Assembly: GCF_020536995.1 (NCBI RefSeq)
Contig: NC_068360.1
Location: 86,096,872 to 86,160,871, forward strand
Direction: 5' to 3'
DNA length: 64,000 nt
Source of the DNA: Dreissena polymorpha
Taxonomy: Eukaryota > Mollusca > Bivalvia > Myida > Dreissenidae
Shown here: positions 22,976-33,800 of the stretch, one piece after another
Layout: each line of letters starts with the position of its first letter
Position numbering within the stretch: position 1 is the first letter of the stretch
The notes under the pieces: generated by a model
Databases searched by the model: none
What the model was told of the DNA's origin: nothing
Seen by the model: the letters and a program-made list of their open reading frames with translations, nothing else
Position numbers and translations under genes: made by a program

Positions 22976-23280
22976 GTAAAACTATACAGGGTACTGGTTA
23001 TTGCATGTTAAAGGCGTCACACTTCCGACCAGTCCACACAGCCAAATGAGACCACGTATCTTGGTACATTTTCAAACAGTATTTTCTACCAAACGTATTT
23101 ATTTATAAAAAGCGTTAAGTCACATGTGATCAGGGGATTAAAATTGCAAAAAAACCCAAAAACAACAAGCAAACAAACTAGTTTTGATTTGAATTTATAA
23201 TTTTTATAGCAACGAGATTACCATAACAGCAATGTTCAACACTTACATTATAAAATATCTTTCAGGACCTGATCAAATGA

Positions 23281-23418
23281 GATCATGCACGAGACACACC
23301 GGGCAAAGGCCATGACAATATAATAGTTGCAAAGAAGTTTGACCGGCTGGTGGCAGACGTGGACAGAAAGATGAGAGCCGCACTCCGCCGCCTCAAAGAA
23401 ATGACAGGCCTTGATTGA
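23281..23418 (+). pseudogene. Coding-like segment inside the 6.8-kb element, part 2
   Basis: Frame DHARDTPGKGHDNIIVAKKF then DRLVADVDRKMRAALRRLKE MTGLD and a stop at 23416-23418. The composition is strongly protein-like (amphipathic basic helix at the end) and an acceptor-like TATCTTTCAG ends at 23265. It is probably the C-terminal exon that goes with 22850-22975. Family unknown. Confidence 0.45.
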
Positions 23419-23739
23419 TTCTCATCTTTTTTATGTATATAGATGTTCCTGTGTATATACTGTACATGTTATTTATTAGTATGCTATTATGTTTTGTTTA
23501 TTTATAATCTAATTAAGTTTATATTTATTTCATCAAATTGTCATTGATATTTAATTACTCATGTATCTTAACAAATGTTGGTGTACATTAAAGTATAAAA
23601 TTGAATTATCTTGTAATTATTTAAAATACACAAATATATTTGTGTATAATTTTTGGTTTTTATTGCGTATCTGAATTAAAAAAAACTTTTAACAGCATAT
23701 AATTAAATCAACTGTTAAGGCAAAAGATGCACCTTTAAC

Positions 23740-24520
23740 GCACATGTGTGCTTTTTGTGAGTGCGTTTTTGACTGCCATTCATGTGCGTAAATTGTGCGT
23801 TTTATGTAGGTTAAAACTGCGCTTTAAATCGTGTTAAATGTGCGCTTTTTAAAATAAAAAAGCGCACATTTAACTCGCTGAAAAGCGCAGTTTTAACCCA
23901 CTTAAAAGCGCACATTTTACACACATAAATGGCAGTCAAAAAAGCATTTATAAAAAGCGCACGTTTAACCCACATAAAAGCGCACATTTGACACACATGT
24001 TTGTTTTTATGTGGGTTATAAATGCGCTTTAAGTGAGTTAAATGTGCGCTTTTTAAATAAAACAGCGCACATTTAACTCGCGAAAAGCGCTGTGTAAATG
24101 ACATGATTAATATTTTATGTAAATCTGTCACCATTACAACATGTTAAAACTATCGCAAGGGAAGGATCCCCGATAATGTTGAAGAACTTCAGGTCTAATC
24201 CTTTTTCCATTTTGTATGTATGGACCAATGTATATATTTGTATAATGTCATTATCTGGAAATAAGATATGTTTAAAGTCAAAAGCGCTGTTTTAACCCAC
24301 TTAAAAGCGCACATTTTACACACATAAATGGCAGTCAAAACGCACTTATAAAAAGCGCACGTTTAACCCACATAAAAGCGCACGTTTACCCACAAAAAGC
24401 GCACAGTTTTTTGTTTGTTTGTTTTTGTTAAAAACTCACTCGATAAGAAAAGGCGCACATAAAACGCAGTGCCAATACCGCCACGTTTAACGCGCGCAAA
24501 ACGTACTTAAAACGTACATT
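23740..24520 (-). repeat. Right-side array of AAAAGCGCACATTTAAC-like words
   Basis: More than 20 copies of AAAAGCGCAC or its complement, many as short inverted pairs (GTGCGCTTTTTAAA with AAAAAGCGCACATTT). The sequence mirrors, loosely, the GTGCG array at the left end. It lies about 2.1 kb from the right end of the 6.8-kb element. Confidence 0.8.
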
Positions 24521-26640
24521 TCACACACTTTTTTGAGAAGACTTGTGCGAGTCTGCGATTCCAAAAGCCAAAGACGTAGAGAATACCCGCTTCACCGTTG
24601 TCGGATAAATACATTACTTAATAAATTAATGTGAGGCGATAATCACATTTTTGTTGTTATAATGAGTGTTTGAAGTTGAGATTGATTGTTACAAATAAAA
24701 TGTTTAAGATGCTTTTGTGTTGTTTTTTTTTTTGTCTGTCATCAAGTGGTAATCATCGGCGAAAATTTGCCGGTTCAGTCGCTCATATTATGTCTTTGAT
24801 TAGACTTGTTACTTTTAACGTTTCACAAACAATTCACGCATGTATTGTTGTGTTGATTTTAATAGCCGCAACATCAAGCAGATTATATTTTAATTAATAC
24901 TTATAAAAGATTCTCGCGCAATTAATTACCGCTAATTGTTTGTTATTGGTCGCAATTGGTAAAAATCTACATTCCAAAATCAAAACTTATTATATTAAGT
25001 ATGACATTTTTGATACGCCTTCCATTATTTTTCATGTTCTAACTGATATCAGAGATAAAAAAAATTTGGTTGAATTTATATTATTTTTTTGAGATTGAAT
25101 TTTTTCACGTTAAAAAACAAGCTTTTTATCATAAGAGAGTGATATTGATCTAGACGATCTTTATGTGATCATACGGAAGATGAAGAGAATGTGATCTATG
25201 TGATATATCTAGTTAAATAGATTTTCATCTTGGAATCATTTAACAGCTATAAAGCTAAAAATACTAAAAAATGTATTTTATAGGTCTTTGAAGTAACGCA
25301 AAACATATGGATAACGACACCAAATGTTAAGTCAGTTAATCCACACACAAAAAATCCGAAAAAAAAACCACCTAAATAATATTTTAAAAACATATTATTT
25401 AGTGCCAAACGAATTTATTAATACATTTATTTGCAACTTTAAAAACGCGGCATTAGCATCAAAGTAAAGATTATCTGAAGACTGAACGGCCGACAATTTG
25501 ACACAGCAAAGAGCTCTATGCATAAGCCGGTATATTTTTTGGCAGAAAAGCTTCAATAAATTACAATAGATATACATCTTATTATAAAATTATAATTATC
25601 AATGGCATGAGTACGCTAGTGTGATAAACAAATGAGTGATAGAAAGTATAAGGAGTGCTTTGAAAATAAACATACTACAAGGACCTATTAAAAGAAAAGG
25701 GCATGACAGTATTTACATGTAATTTTAATTTGATGGGTTTTGTACATAGAATGACGCTATTGAGGAATATACAACTGAAAAAACACATCTTCACATGATG
25801 TTAATTGAACTGTGTACTCATGTATATTGAAAACTCGTTACTAGTGAGTATGAGTGACAAATATCTAACATTTTAACACACATATATTTATATACATATA
25901 TTTTTTAAAAATATGTTTTTACCTCTGGTGTCAAATGTAATTTCTTGTTTTTATGATATCGTTCGTGCATTTCCGTAACATCAAATCTTCATACGGAATG
26001 ACGTAGTTTTAATTAACCGATACCCGCTAAATACGTTTAATGTTTTTACGTAAATTTTATAATTTTATAAAATACTTTATTTTTTCATAAATAAAATGGG
26101 CTTGTATCTTTACGGTGTACAATTTCTGATATTCTATATTGGACTTAACTTTTAATTTGTAAAATATGTAACATATAAAATTTACGCAACTGTTAAGTAT
26201 GTCGGAGATAAATTATCTAACCAAATGACTGCTTAATACTACCTGAAAGATGAGACATGGTGGCATCATTAATTGTGTTTAATGACCAGACTGTCATCTG
26301 CCACCCAGTGTGGTTTATGACACCAAGTGGTTAGTTAAGACAATATCTGATCAAAACGGATAATCGGATTATGCAGAACAAAGCGGCAATTAAACACTGG
26401 AATGCAAAGGCATACACGATTTTAAGATTGATGCAAAAAATCAAATGAAATATATTGCATTTAATTTTATTAATGCTTTTTTAATGTGTCAATGTGTTAG
26501 TTTTCCTAGACAACCAAGACCATGTAATGACGGCCTTAGAATTTAGAAAGAAATTCATCCGTTGAATAATCGGTGCTCTCTTATATATGTTACCGATTGT
26601 TAAGCAGCAGTGTAATGGCGGACGCGGAGAGTATTCAGGG
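24521..26640. other. Right 2.1 kb of the 6.8-kb element, nothing recognised
   Basis: AT-rich, with only short open frames that have no recognisable homology. Confidence 0.4.
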
Positions 26641-26675
26641 GAGATAATTATGTAATGACTTAATTCTGGAACGGT

Positions 26676-28680
26676 CTATAGACCAATGAGTATCCTACCA
26701 GTAATCTCAAAAATTTTTGAAAGTGCAATAAATGAACAACTATCAGATTTTCTTTCCTCCCACTTTAATAGTTACCTATCAGCGTTTAGACCAGGTTACG
26801 GATGCGAGAGCACTCTTCTTAAAATAATTGAAAACTGGAAACTTGCATGTAACCAAAACAAATTTGTTGTTGCAGTCTTAATGGATTTATCTAAGGCGTT
26901 TGACTATCTGCCACACGATTTTCTTCTACTAAAATTGAAATTGTATGGTCTACCAGAATCTGCTTTAAACTAAATACATAGCTACTTAAGCAACAGAAAG
27001 CAATGTGTCAAAATAGGTCCTCTAACTTGTGATTTTAAAGAACTACATAAGGGTGTTCCACAGGGCTCCATATAAGGACCTGTCGTTTTCAACATCTTCA
27101 ATGACATTTTTCATTTTGTAAATAATGGGAGTTTAAACAACTATGCAGATGATCAGGGCTTACTCTGCCATTCGCCAATTTAGCCAATGGCTACAAAATG
27201 ACCTATTTGGCTTAAGAAAATTCTATTTGGCTACAACCTTTTCTTCATTAAAACCATTAAAGTAGCCCAAAATAGAAGAATTAAGCAATAGCAAGACAAA
27301 TTCGGCTAAAAAAATTGAGCCAGGGGAAGCCCTGGATGATAACACACCGTCTCATGCGGATTCTGATATAAAAAATGTGGTAAAAACGCTAGAAAAAGAT
27401 AGCATGTCTCTTATAAATTGGTTTCAGAACAACCAAATGAAAGCTAATCCTGATAAGTTCCAGGCCATTGGTAATAAAACCAAAAAAGAAAACATAACAT
27501 TTAACCTTGATGATATTAAAATTCAATGTGATGATAGTGTGGTACTCCTCGGCGTCACTATTGATTTCAGACTCAAATTTGATGTACATGTTTCAAATAT
27601 AGGTAAAACGGCTTCAAGACAACTTATTATATTAAAATGAATCCGAAAATATTTGTGTAGATAAGAAAAATTAAGTATATATTATTCTTTCATCCTGTCA
27701 AATTTTAATTACTGCCCTCTTACTTGGCACTTTTGTGGGGAGCATAATACCAAAAAGATTGAAAAGATACAGGAAAGGGCCCTGCGTTTCATTTACAGTG
27801 ATTGCAATTCTGACTATCAAACCCTTTTATCTCGGTCCAAAATGCCCTCTATTAAATTAAGAAGTATGAGGACTATGGCACTTAAAGCCTTTAAGATTAT
27901 TAATAAACAAGGACCAACATACTTACATGATCTCCTTAATAAGAAAAACAAAATTACTCTTAGGTACACTGGAACAGCTGATTTACCACAGGTGAGAACC
28001 ACTGGTTATGGCACCAACTCCTTCCGCTCCTATGCTGCCAAACTATGGAATAAGCTCCCTCAACACTAGGGATGAAAGTAATTTCAATCAGTTTAAAAGC
28101 CTGATAAGCTCATGGAGTGAAGAGAGTTGTACCTGTACTTTTTGCTTTGACCATGCCTAGTTACATTTCATGCACCCTGTTTATAAATTCAGTATCTGAG
28201 TTGTTCTGCCTTTCTTTTTTATACATCCTATGTTAATCTGCTAGATTAGTTCATTCTCCCTTGTTTGTTTTATGCTTAGTTTTTTATTTTGCCTTTTATT
28301 CTTTTTTATGCAGGGGCTGGGTCCGCACTCCCTCTTGTAGGTATGCCGAAAGGTTGAGTACCCACTCCCTTTCATAAGACATATTGGGAATAGGGACGCT
28401 CCAAACCCCCAGCTCTGAAAAGATCTTGTCAGATGAGGGGGCGGGGAGAGCCCCTGGCATCCCTGGGGGTCTCCATGTTGCCAGGGGAGGTGCTCTGATT
28501 GACTTCAGGATACCAGAGTGGAGGCTCTGCTCCTGTTGTGCATGTATGCTATTCAGGATATGAACACACACTCACATTATATCTTAAGTGAGTCTATGTA
28601 ATACACTATGTATTTATGTATGTGCTTTGTGAGGTAGATGCTGATCAGTTCCTCGCAGATCTGATCTGAGGGGATAGTAG
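26676..28680 (+). mobile_element. LINE reverse transcriptase, continuation and 3' end
   Basis: Continues the copy at 19600-19876: RPMSILPVISKIFE, then FVVAVLMDLSKAFDYLPHD (catalytic motif A), KGVPQGS (motif B), NYADD (motif C, interrupted by a MITE at 27154), then a thumb and C-terminal region to LWNKLPQH and a Cys-containing tail (CTCTFCF) near 28130. A 3' non-coding tail follows. Several stops and frame changes are present, so it is inactive. The clade resembles jockey/CR1-like LINEs; I cannot assign it further. Confidence 0.85.
27154..27334. mobile_element. 181-bp MITE with CAGGGC termini, nested in the LINE
   Basis: Starts CAGGGCTTACTCTG and ends CCAGGGGAAGCCCTG. GATGAT lies on both sides (27148-27153 and 27335-27340), and the LINE frame YADD then NT continues across it. 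The CAGGG ends recall hAT elements, but a 6-bp duplication is not the usual 8. Confidence 0.85.
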
Positions 28681-28685
28681 TTTTT

Positions 28686-29768
28686 ATGCTCCCCGAAATA
28701 TTTTCGGTGGAGCATTATAGTTGCCAGTTTGTAGTTCCTTCCTTCCGTAACACTTTTTTGACAGTTTCTCATAGCACCTTCAATACTTTACCGATCTCTT
28801 TCATATTTGGCATGTATGTACCTTGCATAGACCTCTAACTTTTAATGACGTTTGAGGTCACTGGGGTAAAGGTAAAGGTCCCTGAGGCTAATAATAGATT
28901 TTTTAGGTGGTTATTAACACATAGATTGACAAAGCGCATCATCGGTGAGCATCCATCAGTTTCACTGATATTCTTGTCTTAAATCCATTTTGTATCTGTT
29001 GCATTTTTTGTGCCAATATTTATGCCTACCTTCGAAGAAGAGGTGGTATATTGTTTTGCACATGTCTGTCGGTCAGTCCGTCGGTCGGTCTGTCGGTCCG
29101 TCCACCGAATGGTTTCCGGATGATAACTCAAGAACGCTTACGCCATTGATCATGACTTGCAAATGACCCCTATTGATTTTCAGGTCACTAGGTCAAAGGT
29201 CACGGTATCTCGACACAGAAAAATCGTTTCCGGATGATAACTCAAGAATGCTTATGCCTAGGATCATGAAACTTCATAGCTACATTGATCATGACTCGCA
29301 GATGACCCCTATTGATTTTCAGGTCACTAGGTCAAAGGTCAAGGTCACGTTGACTCGAACCTGTAAAATGGTTTCCAGATGATAACTCAAGAACGCTTAC
29401 GCCTAGGATCATGAAACTTCATAGGTACATTGATCATGACTCGCAAATGACCCCTATTGGTTTTCAAGTCACTAGGTCAAAGATCAAGGTTACGGTGACT
29501 CGACACAGAAAAATGGTTTCCGGCTGATAACTCAACGCTTACGCCTAGGATCATGAAACTTCATAGGTACATTGATCATGACTCGCAGATGACCCCTATT
29601 GATTTTCAGATCACTAGGTCAAAGGTCAAGGTCACGGAGACTCGACACAGAAAAATGGTTTCCGGATGATAACTCAAGAACGCTTACACCTAGGATCATG
29701 ACACTTCATAGGTACATTGATCATGACTGGCAGATGACCCCTATTGATTTTCAGGTCACTAGTTCTTA
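28686..29768 (+). repeat. Hairpin-headed repeat with about five 143-bp monomers
   Basis: Follows TTTTT. The head folds (ATGCTCCCCGAAA with TTTCGGTGGAGCAT). After a GTCGGTCCGTC stretch near 29070-29100, monomers carrying GGTTTCCGGATGATAACTCA, ACTTCATAGGTACATTGATC and TCACTAGGTCAAAGGTCA repeat to 29765. Open frames inside are repeat artefacts. Confidence 0.85.
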
Positions 29769-30027
29769 TTCAGTTTTTATCCTCATTCTCTTAAGGCAGC
29801 TTTTATACATTTATAAGTCAAGATCAGCAGGTACAACACATATTTTTAATCGTACAATGTATTTATGTTCTTTTTTTAAAACCTACCTTAGATCTTTCAT
29901 TTCAGTATACGATACTCTTTATGTTTTATAGTTATTTATTTATTCTTATTGAATTTCGCACATGCTAATTGTTACATGTTACGTTGTTATGATATGTCGG
30001 TAAATAGCCATACATAGCTAATGTTAT

Positions 30028-30715
30028 ATTTTTAGCTCACCTGATTGCTTTTGTGACCGGTCTTTGTCCGTCGTCAGTCGTCCGTCCACATTTGTTCGTA
30101 AACACTCTAGAGGCCACATTTATTGTCCGATCTTCATGTCAGAAGCTTTGTCCCAATGAAATCTCTGTCGAGTTTGAAACTGGGTCGTGCCGGGTCAAAA
30201 CTAGGTCACTAGGTCAAAAAAAACAACAACTTGTAAACACTGTAGAAGTCACATTTCATGCCCAATCTTCATGTAACTTTGTCAAAATGTTTGCCTTAAT
30301 GATATGTTGGTTGAGTTCAAAAGTGGTTCCGGTCCATTGAAAAACATGGCAGCCAGTGGGCGGGGCAGTTTTCCTTATTTGGCTATAGAGAAACATTGTA
30401 AACACTCTAGAAGTCACAATTTTTGCCCAATCATCATGAAAGTTGGTCAAAACATTGGTTTTATTGATATCTCGGACGAGTTCGAAAATGATCCAGATCG
30501 GTGAAAAAACATGGCCGCCAGTTGGCGGGGCATTTTTCTCTATATGTATATACTAAGTGAAAACATGTGAACACTCTAGAAGTCACATTTTTGGCCCAAT
30601 TTTCATGAAATTTGGTCAGAACATTTGTTTCCTTGATATGAGAGTTGAGTTTGAAAATCGTTCCGGTCAGTTGAATAACATGGCTGCCAGGGGGGGCAGT
30701 TTTCTTATACACTTA
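30028..30715 (+). repeat. TAGCTCACCTG repeat with three tandem monomers
   Basis: Starts TTTTTAGCTCACCTGATT, then CGTCAGTCGTCCGTCC and AACACTCTAGAGGCCACATT. Monomers contain AACACTCTAGAAGTCACA, AAACATGGC.GCCAG and GGGGCAGTTTTC, repeating near 30240, 30395 and 30565. A relative with a perfect hairpin head is at 34181. Confidence 0.8.
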
Positions 30716-30877
30716 AACTTTGTACATGTATTGTTGTATTGTATTGTATTGTTTTTCGTCTTGGCAGTGACTCTTCCTATTATGTCAACAAATATGAATG
30801 CATTTTATTCTCATTGATGCAGAACTTAATATTATGAAGTGAAAATTTTCTTGTGTTGTAGATAGAAAAGTAGAGTA

Positions 30878-33800
30878 ATGCCTCCCAAAAGACCACTACT
30901 AAAGCGTCGCAGGAGCTCCTATGACTTTTTTGAGCTAAACACACCAAAAGAAGAAAGGAAGGAGTTAAGGGATAAGTGGAAAGTATGTCCGAATACTCTA
31001 CAGAAACCTAATTACCATGCATATCCAGTAAGGATAAATATAAATTAACACAGAATAAGTTTCAATCATTTCTGCTATATTTCGCCTAAAGAGGCTTTTT
31101 CAAAGTCTGTTTTAACAAATTAACTACATTTTCTTTCTATTTCTTAACAACACAACAATTTTATATTGACGTTAAAAAACAAATAAACAGGAAATGACGT
31201 GAAATGGCCGTGACGCAAATTAGCGCCAGAAACACATGCATGTACAAATTCACTGTAACAATAGTGATGATAATAAAAATGTAATAATTTTTATAATGAG
31301 ATAATTAATCATAAACTCATTATGAAAACATCTATTATAATAATAATAAGAAGAAGAATAACCAATAATAATAATAATTCAAATGATAAATATTAATAAT
31401 TATAATGAGATCAATAATTGTATTAATAACGTCACTAATATTGTATAATCACAAGTATCATTATTAAAAAAATACATATATTTTACTTCTTACAAAAATA
31501 CAACAAATGATTACAAAAAATTAAATAAATAAAAACCCTATTAATTATAATTATAAATCAATTATCAAATAAATAAGAACTATAGTACTGCTTAAAATGA
31601 TAATTCATGTTTGTGTTACAATAATTATTATAATAACATTAATTATAATAAAAAATAATATACAAGTAATACTATTACTAACAATAATGCCAAACTTCAT
31701 TATCATTAAACTTATCATCATCATCATCATCATTACCTAACTATATCATCACATTACTTATATGTATTAAGACTCTTATAGTTATCATCATCATCATATT
31801 ATTAACAATTGAAAATTCTTGATTAATTGAATATTATTCTTGTGATACAAAACATGCACCAGTATCTGACATTTAATTTCACTGTCTATATTCTTGCCAT
31901 AGTATTTCGGAGGTTGATTTCGTATTCAGTCCATTGTGAACCTCTGTTTTGAGTTTTTGGATCCATGACAATTCTTTTAGTTTTCGATACGATCCCGAAT
32001 CATCCCGAATACACTGGAGTATGCTGACACCCATGTCGTCCATACTATGTTCGAGGGAGTTGAAATGCTCGGCGACTGGTATTTCCCTTTGGAGTCTGAC
32101 ATCCGCTACAAAGACTGAAAGAACACGAAGCGGATGTCAGACTCCTAATTTGGTTTGAAGTTGTGTCTAAATGATATCTAGGTCAAGTTCAAATATGGAT
32201 CATGCCGGGTCAAAAACTAGATCACGGGGTCACTTAGTGCATTTCAAGTTCATACCCAGGGCATGGTTGCTCAAAACTTGGACGGCTAATTGAGCTAACA
32301 GGTGTTAATTTTTTGGATGACTTCAGTACTTACATTTCTAAATATATTATGTGCTATTTGTAAACACATTTATTTGCTCGAATAATTTGAAAATGTCTTA
32401 TAAAAGTATGGCTTTACAAAATAATTGTATTTGGGTCTAAACTTAACAGACTGGCGTTTAAAGTTTTGAGCAACAAGGCCCCGGTAAGTTTGAACTCAGT
32501 AAATATAATATTGGAAACACTTGTATTGTCAATTTAAATGCTCTTGTTAGCAAATTAACAAATTCAATGTCCCAATTTTTTAAAAAACTATATGATTTTC
32601 CCCCATCCAAAGGGCCTTGGCCATTCCTAAAATGACACTTGAATATTTATCCGTTTAATATCCAGGCTCAGTTTTAATCTGGGTTCATGCCTCCTGAAAC
32701 TAGGCCACAAGGTCGAAACCACAAAAAACCTTGTAACCATTCTTGAGGCCAAATTCATGGAAACAACATTTTTACGACTTAATTTTTTACGAAATAATTC
32801 ATTTTTTCCTTCCAGTTAATGTCACCAGAGGAAAAGAGCCCTTATCAGATAATGGCTGAGAAAGAAGATGAAAACTATAAAAACAAGCGGTCGTCGGGTA
32901 AATATGTAATACAATCCACTGGCAGTGGCAAGGAGAGGACCAATGATCATGTAAGGCCCATGTCCCTATAGTTCCTATTTTGTGGAGTACTGCCGAGCAG
33001 AACACAAAAAGAAGAGAGAATGTGTTTTTGCAGAAATACTGATAATTTAATGTATAAGTGGAAGGTGCACCTGTCTTTCATTAACATATTGGTATATATT
33101 GTTTTTTTTAAGTTCACTATTTCAAAAGAAAAAAAACACACATAAAAATAATTGCACAAACATTTTTACGTCGTAAATAGAAAACAAATTGTTAAGTTAA
33201 ATTAACATTAAAAAACGGGGTAGAAAGACCGGCTTAAATTTTTTCTTTAACGTTTTATTCTCTATGTGCTCATTGTGAGCATTTATGGTTAACCAGTGTC
33301 AATAATTGTGCATTGAATGTCATCAAATTGTAGCTTTATTCTAATCTCTAGGCTACATTGTTACACGTATTACCTACAATTCGTAGAAAAATCTTATAAC
33401 CATGCTTGAAGCTACATGTATGACTTCATCTTGATGAAACTTGGTCAGAATGTTTATCTAAACACTATTTTAGACCCAGTTTCATTCCGAGTCACGTACA
33501 TCCAAAAGAATATAAAAATGCAATTTCGCTGTTTTTGTCAAATTTGGGGCCAAATTTTTGTCTATTCCCAATCTCATTATGTTTATATTTGACCTAAATG
33601 AATGCCCTAAATTCCCATTTGAAAGTTTCATTTTTTATGTCCCCCTGTATATACTGGGGGACAAGTGTTTTTGCCCTGTCTGTAAGTTTGTTGGTTTGCG
33701 TCAAACTTTAATATTTGCCATAACTTTTGCAATATATAAGATAGCCACTTCATATTTGACATGCATGTGTATCTCATGGAGCTGCATATTTTGAGTGGTG

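Larger units (their letters stand above)
19877..26675. mobile_element. 6.8-kb TIR element of unknown superfamily inside the LINE
   Basis: Left end TACCGTTCCAGAATCGATAA, right end TTAATTCTGGAACGGT. After about 40 bp a second inverted block appears (GTCCGCCATTACACTGCTGC left, GCAGCAGTGTAATGGCGGAC right). CTATA lies at 19872-19876 and 26676-26680, and the LINE frame (GNY then RPMSILPV) continues across once the insert is removed, which fixes the borders. Inside are subterminal arrays of GTGCG-type words (left) and GCGCAC-type words (right), a 1-kb direct duplication, and two short coding-like segments. No transposase was recognised, so this is probably a non-autonomous or decayed DNA transposon. 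Confidence 0.8.

Noticed and set aside
19877-26675. A Polinton-type element
   Set aside because: Length, terminal bases and lack of any polymerase, integrase or capsid-like sequence do not fit.
29173-29931. Two similar frames starting MIFRSLGQRSR
   Set aside because: They are the same 143-bp monomer read twice.
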